Notes: a model not told the origin generated them from the sequence alone. A stretch of 35,057 bases of DNA from Alphaproteobacteria bacterium (GCA_015062435.1 SUUR01000015.1:1-35057), one strand, 5' to 3'. Shown: positions 9,152 through 18,649, numbered from the stretch's first letter. Numbers and translations are program-made.

Positions 9152-9727
9152 ATGAAGAAATGTATGCAAATATTGTTTTTATTTATTTTATGTTCTTGTG
9201 CAAATTCTCAAACATTGCAAAGAGATAGCAATACATGTCCCTATATATCATTGTCGTCACAGAATTCATATTTGACTCAGATTGTTAATTATTCAAGCAA
9301 CTTCAGAGTAGAATTTATCGGATACGAAGTTTATTGCTATTATTTTAGTCCTGCTCAAATGCGTTTTGCTGAAATTACCCCCAGTTTCAGGGTCGTTCGT
9401 CTAAAACCATCAGATGATACGGAAGTTGACTTTTCTTTTTATACCGATACTACACAAGGTCCACCGGAGTTTCTTGGAAAAAGAAATTATTTTGTGTCCG
9501 TTAAAAATATCGGTGATAAGAAAATAATCAAAGCTCAACCCGTAAAAGTGCGAATCCCTCTTATTAATAATGAGTTTCAAATAGAATTAGGATTGAATAT
9601 GTCACCGGCAGAAAAAAACTACAATGCCAAAAATCCCTATGTTCATTTTGGCACAATTTCTGATTATAAACCGGTATCCTCCTGTTCAACAAAAGATCAA
9701 AAACCAAGTTGCGGATGCGGTATTTAA
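9152..9727 (+). CDS. Predicted small lipoprotein, unknown function
   Basis: A 191-residue protein with a short lipoprotein signal (LCSC, lipidated Cys at residue 16). The mature part looks beta-rich, with stretches such as FRVEFIGYEVYCYYF and VKVRIPLINNEFQIEL. This could be an immunoglobulin-like fold, but I recognise no family. The C-terminus is cysteine-rich and ends in SCGCGI, so the last four cysteines might bind metal or form disulfides. It sits 23 bases after the methyltransferase gene and 30 bases before transketolase on the same strand. Nothing in the neighbours hints at its role. Confidence 0.65.
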   Translation: MKKCMQILFLFILCSCANSQTLQRDSNTCPYISLSSQNSYLTQIVNYSSNFRVEFIGYEVYCYYFSPAQMRFAEITPSFRVVRLKPSDDTEVDFSFYTDTTQGPPEFLGKRNYFVSVKNIGDKKIIKAQPVKVRIPLINNEFQIELGLNMSPAEKNYNAKNPYVHFGTISDYKPVSSCSTKDQKPSCGCGI

Positions 9728-9757
9728 TTTAGAACATACTAGAAAAAGGAGAATGAA

Positions 9758-11734
9758 ATGTTTTGCAATAGTTGTTATTCCAAAGAACGATTAATGGCAT
9801 CGGCGATTCGTTTTTTGTCGGCAGATGCTATTAATAAGTCAAACTCAGGCCACCCCGGCATGCCTTTGGGAATGGCAGATGTTGCCACTATTTTATTTTC
9901 AAAGTTTATAAAGTTGAGTCCCAACAATCCTCATTGGTTTGACAGAGATCGGTTTGTGTTATCTGCCGGTCATGGCTCCATGTTATTGTATTCATTGATG
10001 TATTTGCTTGGTTATAAGGATATTGGCATAGAGGATATTAAAAACTTTCGGCAATTAGGAGCCAAAACAGCCGGACACCCTGAATACGGACATTTAGATG
10101 GAATAGACATGACAACCGGTCCTTTGGGACAAGGTATATCATCTGCGGTTGGTATGGCATTGGCAGAACGGATATTAGCTTCAAAATATAGTGAAGACGT
10201 GTGTAACCATTATACTTATGTTATCGCCGGAGACGGATGCCTTATGGAAGGAATTTCTGAAGAAGCAATTTCTTTAGCCGGACATTTAAAGCTAAATAAA
10301 CTCATTGTTTTTTGGGATAATAATAATATCACCATAGATGGCAACGTGACCGCATCAAGCTCAACAGACCAAATAAAGAGATTTGAGGCTAATGGCTGGA
10401 ACACAATTAATATCGATGGACATAATTATCGACAAATTGAAAAAGCCATAAAAAAAGCACAAAAATCCGATCGCCCTACTTTAATTGCATGCAAAACAAC
10501 CATCGGGTTTGGCGCTCCCGGCAAATGTGGTACCTCAAAATGTCATGGTTCGCCATTAGGAATTGAAGAAACAGAGGCTATGCGCAAAAAGTTGGGGTGG
10601 ACAAGTTCTCCTTTTGAAATTCCGGAAGGCATTTTAAAGGATTGGAGACAAGCCGGCTCTCGGTCTGAAGATGCATATCATGCATGGGAAAAAAGGGCTA
10701 AAGCCAAAGGAAAAGAATTTGCGGATATAATTTCCGGAAAGCTTCCTGAAAATTGGGATAAAACATTGGAAGAATTGAAAGTAAGTGCAATTAAAGACCA
10801 AATTAAAGTTGCTACAAGAAAATCTTCTCAGATGTGTTTAGATGCAATTGTTCCAAATATTCCGCAAATAGTCGGAGGTTCGGCAGATTTAGCAGCATCG
10901 AATTTGACATTATCTAAAGTTTCCAAAACAATTACTTCTGCAGATTACAACGGAAACAATATAATGTATGGCATCAGAGAACATGCTATGGGAGCAATAA
11001 TGAACGGGCTTTCTTTACATGGCGGAATAATTCCTTTTGGTGGAACATTTTTTGTTTTTTCTGATTATATGCGTCCGTCAATTCGCTTAGCATCTTTGAT
11101 GGGGATCAGAGTAATTTATGTACTTACTCACGATTCTATTGGTGTTGGAGAAGACGGTCCGACACATCAGCCGATAGAGCATTTAGCGTCATATCGTTGT
11201 ATGCCCAATTTGTTAACATTTCGCCCTTGCGATGTTGTAGAAACAGCCGAAGCGTGGCAAATAGCATTAGAAACAGATAATAAACCCAGTATTTTAGCAT
11301 TAACCAGACAAAATCTTCCTTTGCTACGTACTTCATCTGAAGAAAATTTGACACTAAAGGGAGGGTACATCTTATCCGGTGACGCCCAAAAACGTCAGGC
11401 TACAATTATTGCAACAGGTTCGGAAGTATCTTTAGCAATGGAAGCCAAAGCTTGTTTGGCAGCGGAAGGAATTGAGGTTGCTGTTGTTTCAATGCCATGT
11501 TGTGAGCTATTTGATGCTCAGCCTGAGCCATATCGTCAAGAAGTCTTAGGTTCTGCCCCTCGTATTGCCGTAGAAGCCGGTGCTAAATTCGGTTGGGAGC
11601 GATATGTGGGTTGCGATGGTGATATAATAGGAATGGATGGATTCGGAGCATCTGGTCCGGCAGAAGAATTGTATAAGTATTTTGGAATTACGGTTGAGGA
11701 AATTGTAGATTCCGTAAAAAACAGTATAAAATAA
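9758..11734 (+). CDS. tkt: Transketolase
   Basis: A 658-residue thiamine diphosphate enzyme that moves two-carbon units between sugar phosphates in the pentose phosphate pathway. The N-terminal region has SGHPGMPLG (30-38), TGPLGQG (120-126) and the ThDP motif GDG (158-160) followed by DNNN (187-190). The catalytic glutamate is in GIREHAMG (about residue 408), and a transketolase C-terminal domain follows. The length is normal for the family. AAGGAG at 9746-9751, 6 bases before the ATG, supports this start over the internal ATG at 9794. The start adds an N-terminal extension, MFCNSCY, ahead of the usual family beginning; its CxxCY resembles the 31-codon ORF at 11835. The epimerase gene rpe lies about 0.9 kb downstream. 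Confidence 0.96.
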   Translation: MFCNSCYSKERLMASAIRFLSADAINKSNSGHPGMPLGMADVATILFSKFIKLSPNNPHWFDRDRFVLSAGHGSMLLYSLMYLLGYKDIGIEDIKNFRQLGAKTAGHPEYGHLDGIDMTTGPLGQGISSAVGMALAERILASKYSEDVCNHYTYVIAGDGCLMEGISEEAISLAGHLKLNKLIVFWDNNNITIDGNVTASSSTDQIKRFEANGWNTINIDGHNYRQIEKAIKKAQKSDRPTLIACKTTIGFGAPGKCGTSKCHGSPLGIEETEAMRKKLGWTSSPFEIPEGILKDWRQAGSRSEDAYHAWEKRAKAKGKEFADIISGKLPENWDKTLEELKVSAIKDQIKVATRKSSQMCLDAIVPNIPQIVGGSADLAASNLTLSKVSKTITSADYNGNNIMYGIREHAMGAIMNGLSLHGGIIPFGGTFFVFSDYMRPSIRLASLMGIRVIYVLTHDSIGVGEDGPTHQPIEHLASYRCMPNLLTFRPCDVVETAEAWQIALETDNKPSILALTRQNLPLLRTSSEENLTLKGGYILSGDAQKRQATIIATGSEVSLAMEAKACLAAEGIEVAVVSMPCCELFDAQPEPYRQEVLGSAPRIAVEAGAKFGWERYVGCDGDIIGMDGFGASGPAEELYKYFGITVEEIVDSVKNSIK

Positions 11735-11748
11735 ACGATAGCAACAAA

Positions 11749-11777
11749 AAAGGTCTGAAGTTATTCTTCAGACCTTT
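11749..11777. terminator. 12-bp hairpin after tkt, stronger as a minus-strand terminator
   Basis: Inverted repeat AAAGGTCTGAAG / CTTCAGACCTTT with a 5-base loop, 14 bases past the tkt stop. On the plus strand only three T follow before CG, so tkt termination would be moderate. On the minus strand the stem runs into six consecutive U, the classical form of an intrinsic terminator. No minus-strand gene ends here, so it either works in both directions or terminates an unannotated minus-strand transcript from 11778-11943. Confidence 0.75.
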
Positions 11778-11834
11778 CGTTATCTGCAAATTGCCATACA
11801 AACAAGCAAATCGACTTTTATTTGGAGGATGATT

Positions 11835-11930
11835 ATGATTTGCTCAAATTGTTACAACTCCACAGATAAAACCTCATATGTAGTAGAGAACGAATCTGTT
11901 ATTTGTCACTATTTTAGATATTTTGGCTAA
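11835..11930 (+). CDS. 31-residue CxxC mini-ORF
   Basis: A short ORF starting MICSNCYNS and ending FRYFG, with cysteines at 3, 6 and 24. GGAGG at 11824-11828 stands 6 bases before the ATG, a better RBS than most genes here have. It is bracketed by strong hairpins at 11749-11777 and 11948-11974, so it could be its own short transcription unit or the tail of the tkt transcript. Its start, M-x-C-x-x-C-Y, matches the unusual transketolase start MFCNSCY. A CxxC pair plus a third Cys could bind a metal. It may instead be a non-translated segment that looks like a gene by chance. Function unknown. Confidence 0.4.
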   Translation: MICSNCYNSTDKTSYVVENESVICHYFRYFG

Positions 11931-11943
11931 TATGTCAATAAAT

Positions 11944-11974
11944 AAAAGCGCCAACATTTTCTGTTGGCGATTTT
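11944..11974. terminator. Bidirectional intrinsic terminator
   Basis: Stem CGCCAACA / TGTTGGCG (11949-11956 and 11962-11969) with a 5-base loop, flanked by AAAA on the left and TTTT on the right, so a U-rich tail follows in both directions. It would end plus-strand transcripts from tkt or the mini-ORF and minus-strand transcripts of the ferritin-like gene, whose stop is 37 bases away. Confidence 0.85.
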
Positions 11975-12010
11975 ATTGTTTTAAAACAATATGTTACTAA
12001 AATACTTTTT

Positions 12011-12511
12011 TTAACGCAAATTTTGCGCTGTCATGTTAATGTCATCTTCAAAATCGCTTATTTCTTGTTCATGTTCCAGCTCTTCCTTTAAAATCTCTGA
12101 TGCGACTCTAAAAGTTTCAAAATCTTTTCCAAAAGTCATATCGCAAATTTTCTGATAACGAACAATAGCACAACGTTCTGCATCAAGATTCTGTTTTAAG
12201 AGAGATACAATATAAGGATCAACAGGGGGTTCATATTTACAGTTTGCAACATTCTTCCATTCTGCGGGATCTAAAATCGGCGTTCCGCCCAATTGAATAA
12301 TTCTATCGCTGATTAGTTTTGCGTGTTCCAACTCTTGATTGGCATGTTCCATAAATTCTTCAACAATTGTTGCTCTCATAGGTCCAACAGCAACTTGAGC
12401 GCCAATCCAGTATTGATAATATGCCAACCACTCTTCTGCAAAAGCGGCGTTTAACTCGGTAATTAATTCATCTTTATTTAATTTTATGATTTTTTGAGCC
12501 ATATTACTCAT
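12011..12511 (-). CDS. Ferritin-like diiron protein (bacterioferritin/Dps-like)
   Basis: A 166-residue four-helix protein predicted to store or detoxify iron. Helix A carries the ligand region FAEEWLAYYQYW. Helix B carries EFMEHANQELEHAKL with the E-x-x-H pattern. The second half has LDAERCAIVRYQKI and KEELEHEQEI, giving the paired carboxylate/His ligands of a diiron centre. It fits the bacterioferritin/Dps-like clade, but I cannot tell storage from DNA-protection forms. The start is ATG at 12511: GAGGAG at 12519-12524 stands 7 bases before it, whereas a frame-compatible ATG at 12526 overlaps that RBS. It is monocistronic, ending before a bidirectional terminator. A palindrome upstream (12534-12548) could be an operator. 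Confidence 0.85.
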   Translation of the reverse strand: MSNMAQKIIKLNKDELITELNAAFAEEWLAYYQYWIGAQVAVGPMRATIVEEFMEHANQELEHAKLISDRIIQLGGTPILDPAEWKNVANCKYEPPVDPYIVSLLKQNLDAERCAIVRYQKICDMTFGKDFETFRVASEILKEELEHEQEISDFEDDINMTAQNLR

Positions 12512-12518
12512 AGTATAT

Positions 12519-12524
12519 CTCCTC
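12519..12524 (-). promoter_or_regulatory. RBS deciding the ferritin-like start
   Basis: GAGGAG on the minus strand, 7 bases before the ATG at 12511. It overlaps the codons of the longer in-frame start at 12526, which makes that start unlikely. Confidence 0.8.
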
Positions 12525-12533
12525 AAGAAAATT

Positions 12534-12548
12534 TTGACTATGAGTCAA
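12534..12548. promoter_or_regulatory. Palindromic operator candidate upstream of ferritin-like gene
   Basis: Perfect inverted repeat TTGACT-ATG-AGTCAA in the divergent region between the ferritin-like gene and rpe, 10 bases upstream of the ferritin RBS. The symmetry and position fit a repressor site in the ferritin leader or promoter. It does not match the Fur or Irr consensus as I know them. It could be chance. Confidence 0.35.
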
Positions 12549-12639
12549 GTAATCATCAAAGTTAAAATTTCAAGTTTTATTAACTGGCTATTAAAATGTA
12601 TCGGAGTAGAGTAAACAATAATAATTAAAGGAAAAATAT

Positions 12640-13290
12640 ATGGTTAAAATTGCTCCCAGTTTACTATCTGCCAATTTTGCATATTTGGCATCAGAGATAA
12701 AACTTTTGGAAGAAGCCGGTGCCGATATGTTGCATTTGGACATAATGGATGGCTGTTTTGTTCCCAATATCAGTTTTGGAGTTGGAACAATAAAAAGTAT
12801 TCGTCCGCTTACAGAATTATTGTTTGATACTCATTTGATGATATCTTCACCCGAAGATAAACTTGAATGGTTTGCAAAAGCCGGCTCAGATATAATCACT
12901 ATTCATTATGAAGCCTGCACGGATTTACTTTCCGCATTAAAGCGTATTCACAATTTAGGGTGTCGAGCCGGAGTTTCAATAAATCCCGAAACTTCGGCAG
13001 AAGTACTGTCACCATTTTTAGATTATTTGGATATGATTTTGGTGATGACGGTAAAACCAGGATTCGGCGGGCAAAAATTTATGGAAGATCAATTACCTAA
13101 AATTAGCCACATAAAAAATATGATAGGTGATAGAAATATTGAGATTGAAGTTGACGGAGGAATCAATTTTGATACAGCTTCCGGAGTTATATCTGCCGGA
13201 GCAGATATATTAGTAGCCGGAACAGCTGTTTTTCAAAACAAAGAATACAAAAAAAATATCACAAATTTAAAAAAACATAAGGGAGAATAG
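12640..13290 (+). CDS. rpe: Ribulose-phosphate 3-epimerase
   Basis: A 216-residue TIM-barrel enzyme interconverting ribulose 5-phosphate and xylulose 5-phosphate. Diagnostic motifs are KIAPSLLSANF at the N-terminus, LHLDIMDGCFVPN (metal and catalytic Asp), DTHLMI, VKPGFGGQKFM (phosphate binding) and EVDGGIN (second catalytic Asp). The length is typical. AAAGGA precedes the ATG. The product feeds transketolase, encoded about 0.9 kb upstream. It is the first gene of a tightly packed run: the next start is 2 bases after its stop. Confidence 0.95.
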   Translation: MVKIAPSLLSANFAYLASEIKLLEEAGADMLHLDIMDGCFVPNISFGVGTIKSIRPLTELLFDTHLMISSPEDKLEWFAKAGSDIITIHYEACTDLLSALKRIHNLGCRAGVSINPETSAEVLSPFLDYLDMILVMTVKPGFGGQKFMEDQLPKISHIKNMIGDRNIEIEVDGGINFDTASGVISAGADILVAGTAVFQNKEYKKNITNLKKHKGE

Positions 13291-13292
13291 CA

Positions 13293-14006
13293 ATGCAACA
13301 CACAATAATGATAATAGAAGATGAAGAAGCCATATCTCTGATGCTTAAATATAACTTAGAAAAAGAGGGGTATAACGTTGTTGTGGAAAGCAAAGGTTCT
13401 CGAGCCATAGCAGAGGTTGAAAAACATCAACCTTCGGTAATCCTGTTAGATTGGATGTTACCTGAATTGTCTGGAGTAGAAATTTGTCGCCTGATACGTT
13501 CCAAACCGGATATTAAGAATATTCCCATCATCATGCTAACAGCCAAAGGTGAAGAAGATGATAAAGTAAAAGGTCTTACCGCCGGAGCCGATGACTATGT
13601 AACCAAGCCGTTTTCTATACCGGAGCTGATGGCCAGAGTAAAAACGCAACTTCGTCATTCTCCTGAACCGCAAATTCAAAAAGAAATATCTTTTAAAGAC
13701 ATAAAAATGGATTTGGTTGAGAAAAAAGTTTTTCGAGGGGAGAACTTTATCCATTTAGGCCCAACGGAGTTCAGGTTGCTCAAAATGTTGCTGGAAAATC
13801 CCGGAAAAGTTTTTTCCCGAGAATATTTACTTAAAAATGTTTGGGGGGACAATATTTACGTAGAATCCAGAACGGTAGATGTTCATATCCGTCGTTTGCG
13901 CCGTTCACTTAACAAATTTGGAATTGACTATATTCGCACTGTAAGAGCCTCAGGATATTCAATCGATGACAATAATGACACCGATGAAAGTTTAGAAAAT
14001 AATTAA
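13293..14006 (+). CDS. phoB: PhoB-like OmpR-family response regulator
   Basis: A 237-residue two-component regulator. The receiver domain (about 1-120) has the acidic pocket E9/D10, phospho-acceptor D53 (LLDWMLPELSG), T83 and K105 (VTKPF). A winged-helix DNA-binding domain (about 130-228) carries LGPTEFRLLKMLLENPGKVF and SRTVDVHIRRLRRSL, the typical PhoB/OmpR recognition region. It resembles PhoB most, through receiver motifs such as PELSG and GADDYVTKPF. No phoR kinase, phoU or pst genes are in the window, so the phosphate role is an inference from sequence. It is 2 bases from rpe, in an odd metabolic setting for phoB. Confidence 0.82.
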   Translation: MQHTIMIIEDEEAISLMLKYNLEKEGYNVVVESKGSRAIAEVEKHQPSVILLDWMLPELSGVEICRLIRSKPDIKNIPIIMLTAKGEEDDKVKGLTAGADDYVTKPFSIPELMARVKTQLRHSPEPQIQKEISFKDIKMDLVEKKVFRGENFIHLGPTEFRLLKMLLENPGKVFSREYLLKNVWGDNIYVESRTVDVHIRRLRRSLNKFGIDYIRTVRASGYSIDDNNDTDESLENN

Positions 14007-14014
14007 TTCCTTGA

Positions 14015-15190
<1,176 letters not shown>

Positions 15191-15191
15191 A

Positions 15192-16109
15192 ATGCACAAC
15201 CAGTCTTGTCCTTTTAACCCCCAAAATTTAAGAGTATGCGTATCCGGAGGGCATCGAGAAGGTAATGACAAGTCTTATGTTGAAGAATGTTATAAACTAG
15301 GTGCCAAAATAGCAAAAATGGGTTTTAGATTAGATTACGGATTTTCCAATTCAGGAGTTATGGGGGCTGTTGCAAAAGGAGTGTTGGATAATTGGTTGGA
15401 GCGCAAAAATAAATATTATAGTGAAGTTGCTCCTATTGTAGGTGTAACCACTAAAGAATACTTTGAGCTATACGAAAAAGATGATTTCTTGCAACAAATA
15501 AGCCAAGTTGTCTTAGAAGATACTTTAGAAAACCGCAAGATACGACTGCTTGAAGCCGATATTGTTGTTTTTGCTCCCGGAGGAGTAGGAACACTTGATG
15601 AACTTGCATATGATTGTGTAGCTATGCAAGATGGCTTTTTGAAAAACAAACCTTTTATCATTTATAATATAGACGGTTTTTTTTATCATATTTTAGAGTT
15701 TCTCAAATCGTTGGCACTCACAGGATTTGCCAATCCTGTTCCGTTTATTGTAGTAGATAATAGTGAAGAACTGGAAATAGCTTTTAGATTGCTGAAACTT
15801 CGCTATGGAGAGTGTTCTAATTGTGCAGAGGCCTATTCTAAAGCACGTCAGTTGGCTTATGAATTACCATATTTCATTAAGAAAAAAAGCAATTCTGACA
15901 TTTATGTTGAAGATATTATTTCCGATATGGATAATATTAATCATAACGGTACTGATGAACAAAAACAGATGTTAAAAAATGAGATAGAACAAGCATACTT
16001 GGAAAAAGAAATTGAACGAATGTATGACAGATTAGCAAAAACCGGAAGAGATACAGCCGTTGTCAGTGACAAATTAACCAAACTCAAAAAACGCAAGTCT
16101 AAGGTTTAA
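15192..16109 (+). CDS. LOG-family nucleotide phosphoribohydrolase-like protein
   Basis: A 305-residue protein with a Rossmann-type LOG (lysine-decarboxylase-like) domain. Visible motifs are VCVSGG near residue 16, ENRK at 113-116 and the diagnostic PGGVGTLDE at 129-137. LOG proteins cleave nucleoside 5'-monophosphates (cytokinin precursors or AMP) to base and ribose phosphate. The C-terminal extension of about 70 residues (from KKKSNSDIY) is charged and helical, ending in KLKKRKSKV, and is not part of the minimal LOG fold. Start chosen from the RBS; it begins 1 base after tgt. The specific substrate is unknown, and despite the motif annotation it is not a lysine decarboxylase. Confidence 0.82.
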   Translation: MHNQSCPFNPQNLRVCVSGGHREGNDKSYVEECYKLGAKIAKMGFRLDYGFSNSGVMGAVAKGVLDNWLERKNKYYSEVAPIVGVTTKEYFELYEKDDFLQQISQVVLEDTLENRKIRLLEADIVVFAPGGVGTLDELAYDCVAMQDGFLKNKPFIIYNIDGFFYHILEFLKSLALTGFANPVPFIVVDNSEELEIAFRLLKLRYGECSNCAEAYSKARQLAYELPYFIKKKSNSDIYVEDIISDMDNINHNGTDEQKQMLKNEIEQAYLEKEIERMYDRLAKTGRDTAVVSDKLTKLKKRKSKV

Positions 16110-16170
16110 TTAAATATTAATCTCAAACCGCTAAATTTAGAAAAATAAAAATATCCGGAGATACTCAGAT

Positions 16171-17397
16171 ATGTTAAATCTAATTTGGTCAGGCTTTTTT
16201 GCAGTTACATTTATATATGCTTTGTACCAGACTCTCTTTTTAGACAACATTGGAATATGGAATTTACTGGTTACAAGTAGTTTTGAAGCCGCCAAAGGCG
16301 CATTTGAAATATGTTTAAATTTAACAGGTATTTTGTGTTTATGGCTCGGTTTATTAAAAATAGCAGAAGCTTCGGGGTTAACATCATTATTAGCTAAGTT
16401 TTTAAATCCGTTGTTCAGAAAAATAATGCCTGATGTACCATCAAACAGTCCGGCTATCGGCTCTATGGTAATGAACATAGCAGCAAACATGCTGGGTTTG
16501 GATAATGCCGCAACTCCTATGGGATTAAAAGCTATGGAACAACTTCAAGAGTTAAATCCTTCATCAAAAACGGCATCAAGAGCTCAGCAATTGTTTATGG
16601 TAATTAATTCTTCAGCAGTAACAATAATTCCCATAACTATTTTAATGTATAGAAGTGAACTTGGAGCAACTAACCCTGCAGCTGTTTTTATCCCCATTTT
16701 ATTAGCAACATCAGTTTCTACATTGGTAGGTTTTCTAAGTATTGCAACTGTTCAGAGATTAAATATTTTTAATTGGGTTGTTTTGAGTTATGTAGGTTTA
16801 GCGGTAGGGTTTGTGATTATCATAAGTTTATGGTTTTCCGGATTATCTCCTGAAGCTCGTCTCACTTATGCATCGGCAATCGGCAATTTTATTCTTTTTA
16901 GCTTTATGATATTGTTTGTAGCTAGCGGTATGATTAAAAAGCTTAATGTATATGATAAGTTCATTGAGGGGGCTAAAGAAGGTTTTTTCGTAGCTGTTAA
17001 AATAATTCCTTATTTGGTAGCAATGCTTGTTGCCATTGCAGTTTTGCGAACCGGAGGGCTTCTTGACGCAATGATTCAATGTTTTGAAAAATTCTTTAAG
17101 TTATTAAATATGGATACTGATTTTGTTGCAGCTCTTCCGACAGCCATAATGAAACCGTTATCCGGAAGCGGAGCACGAGCAATGATGATTGAAACCATGC
17201 AAACACATGGAGCAGACAGTTTTTCCGGTTTTGTTTCATCAGTTGTACAGGGATCAACGGAAACTACATTTTATGTATTATCTTTATATTTTGGAGCCGT
17301 AGGCATTACTAAGGTTGGGGCAGCATTACCTTGTGCACTATTGGCAGATTTGGCAGGAATAGTTTCAGCAATTTACTTTTCCTACATATTTTATTGA
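16171..17397 (+). CDS. Fused SpmA-SpmB nucleoside-recognition (Gate) membrane protein
   Basis: A 408-residue multi-helix membrane protein. The N-terminal half carries SpmA-like hallmarks (SSFEAAKGAFEICLNLTG, then SPAIGSMVMNIAANMLGLDN and TPMGLKAMEQLQ). The C-terminal half carries SpmB-like ones (EGFFVAVKIIPYLVAML, then MKPLSGSGARAMMIE and VVQGSTETTFYVLSLYFG). Both halves are Gate/nucleoside-recognition domains. In Bacillus they are separate proteins needed for spore core dehydration; fused forms occur in many non-sporulating Gram-negatives with unknown function. GGAG precedes the ATG, 61 bases after the LOG gene. I infer a transporter-like role only from the fold. Confidence 0.85.
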   Translation: MLNLIWSGFFAVTFIYALYQTLFLDNIGIWNLLVTSSFEAAKGAFEICLNLTGILCLWLGLLKIAEASGLTSLLAKFLNPLFRKIMPDVPSNSPAIGSMVMNIAANMLGLDNAATPMGLKAMEQLQELNPSSKTASRAQQLFMVINSSAVTIIPITILMYRSELGATNPAAVFIPILLATSVSTLVGFLSIATVQRLNIFNWVVLSYVGLAVGFVIIISLWFSGLSPEARLTYASAIGNFILFSFMILFVASGMIKKLNVYDKFIEGAKEGFFVAVKIIPYLVAMLVAIAVLRTGGLLDAMIQCFEKFFKLLNMDTDFVAALPTAIMKPLSGSGARAMMIETMQTHGADSFSGFVSSVVQGSTETTFYVLSLYFGAVGITKVGAALPCALLADLAGIVSAIYFSYIFY

Positions 17398-17420
17398 TAA
17401 AATCATTAAAGGAGTAAATC

Positions 17421-17858
17421 ATGAAAGCATTATTACAAAGAGTTTCTCAGGCATCTGTAAGTGTTGATGGTAAACAAGTTTCATCAATTAAACAGGGACT
17501 GCTTATTTTGTTGGGAGTTGAACGAGAAGATACAACAGCCAATGCCGAATATCTTGCTCGAAAATCAGCTGATTTGCGCATTTTTGAAGATGCTGAAGGT
17601 AAGATGAACTTATCCGTAAAAGATATAAAAGGAGAGGTTTTGGTTGTATCTCAGTTTACATTGGCCGGAGACACCTCCAGAGGCAATCGTCCCGGTTTCG
17701 ATACTGCTGCCAAACCGGATATTGCCAATTCTCATTATTTATATTTTTGTGAATGTCTGAAAAAACATGGCCTACCTGTGCAAACCGGAATATTTCAAGC
17801 TGATATGCAGGTTTCTCTTATCAATGATGGACCGGTAACATTTATGTTGGAAAAGTAA
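17421..17858 (+). CDS. dtd: D-aminoacyl-tRNA deacylase
   Basis: A 145-residue proofreading enzyme that hydrolyses D-amino acids (and glycine) from mischarged tRNA. It has the two family signatures: SQFTL at 77-81 and the Gly-cisPro motif in GPVT at 137-140. The N-terminus MKALLQRVSQASVSVDG is typical, and the length matches the family. AAAGGAG stands just upstream of the ATG. It lies 23 bases after the SpmAB gene and 11 bases before an unknown gene, in the same run. Confidence 0.95.
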   Translation: MKALLQRVSQASVSVDGKQVSSIKQGLLILLGVEREDTTANAEYLARKSADLRIFEDAEGKMNLSVKDIKGEVLVVSQFTLAGDTSRGNRPGFDTAAKPDIANSHYLYFCECLKKHGLPVQTGIFQADMQVSLINDGPVTFMLEK

Positions 17859-17869
17859 GGGAGTATTTA

Positions 17870-18649
17870 ATGACTGAAAAAGCAGAATTAGTTTTTGAAG
17901 GATTATTAAACAAACTATACACAATACCCTTTCAAGAAACTTCAAAAATCAAAGATATTGAAGCAAAAATTTTTACTGAACTGCAAAAATATCCGGCCAA
18001 TATTTACGGTCTTATAACTTTAATGTTTCTACAAATAATGCAAGCCAATCGAGTAGGAGCTAAAGACACCGCTTTTCGGATTTGGGATATTGGTGGAGAT
18101 TTATCGCCTTATTTTGAGCTTGTATATATAGAAAATCTTATAAATATTGGATTATTGGATATGGCTAAGATTTTACTGACAACTAAGTTTGAAAACATAA
18201 GAGAGAATATTGATGATTTTTATTCAGTTATGGTTAAATATGCAATAGTTATCGGCGATTTAAGCTTATTGAGCAAGATCAAACAATATGATGAATATGC
18301 CTCGGAAAATGAAACTTTATATGAATTTGCAGAAATGTATCAAGAATCCGGTTATTCCGGACAATTTAAGAATATTCAAAAAATGATTATTGAACAACAG
18401 GGAAACAATATCTGCGCATATGAATATAATTTATATGACGATAGAGGCTTTCCTGAGTTGGAGATTGAAATATACAATAATACAGACAGCAACCAAATAG
18501 TAAAAGAGCAAGAGCAAATAGATAAAAAAATAGATGCTTACTGGTTTTCTTGTGGCAAAGAACGATTGTATAATCATTCCGTAACTTTTAAAAATATCCG
18601 AGAACATGAACGCTGGATTGAGGTAGAAGCAGATGCTATGGAGGAGTAA
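17870..18649 (+). CDS. Hypothetical protein, helical repeat-like
   Basis: A 259-residue soluble protein with no signal peptide or membrane helix. The first about 170 residues look alpha-helical with spacing like degenerate TPR hairpins (for example YFELVYIENLINIGLLDMAKILL). The last about 80 residues are more beta-like and acidic, ending in EADAMEE. I do not recognise a family. It starts 11 bases after dtd with a GGGAG RBS, so it belongs to the same operon. Its last 14 bases overlap the 3' end of the convergent LpoB-like gene. Confidence 0.6.
   Translation: MTEKAELVFEGLLNKLYTIPFQETSKIKDIEAKIFTELQKYPANIYGLITLMFLQIMQANRVGAKDTAFRIWDIGGDLSPYFELVYIENLINIGLLDMAKILLTTKFENIRENIDDFYSVMVKYAIVIGDLSLLSKIKQYDEYASENETLYEFAEMYQESGYSGQFKNIQKMIIEQQGNNICAYEYNLYDDRGFPELEIEIYNNTDSNQIVKEQEQIDKKIDAYWFSCGKERLYNHSVTFKNIREHERWIEVEADAMEE

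Noticed and set aside
12015..12027. Inverted repeat CGCAAA-T-TTTGCG at the ferritin-like stop
   Set aside because: On the minus strand it is followed by A-rich, not T-rich, sequence, so it is not a terminator for that gene; the hairpin at 11944-11974 serves better.
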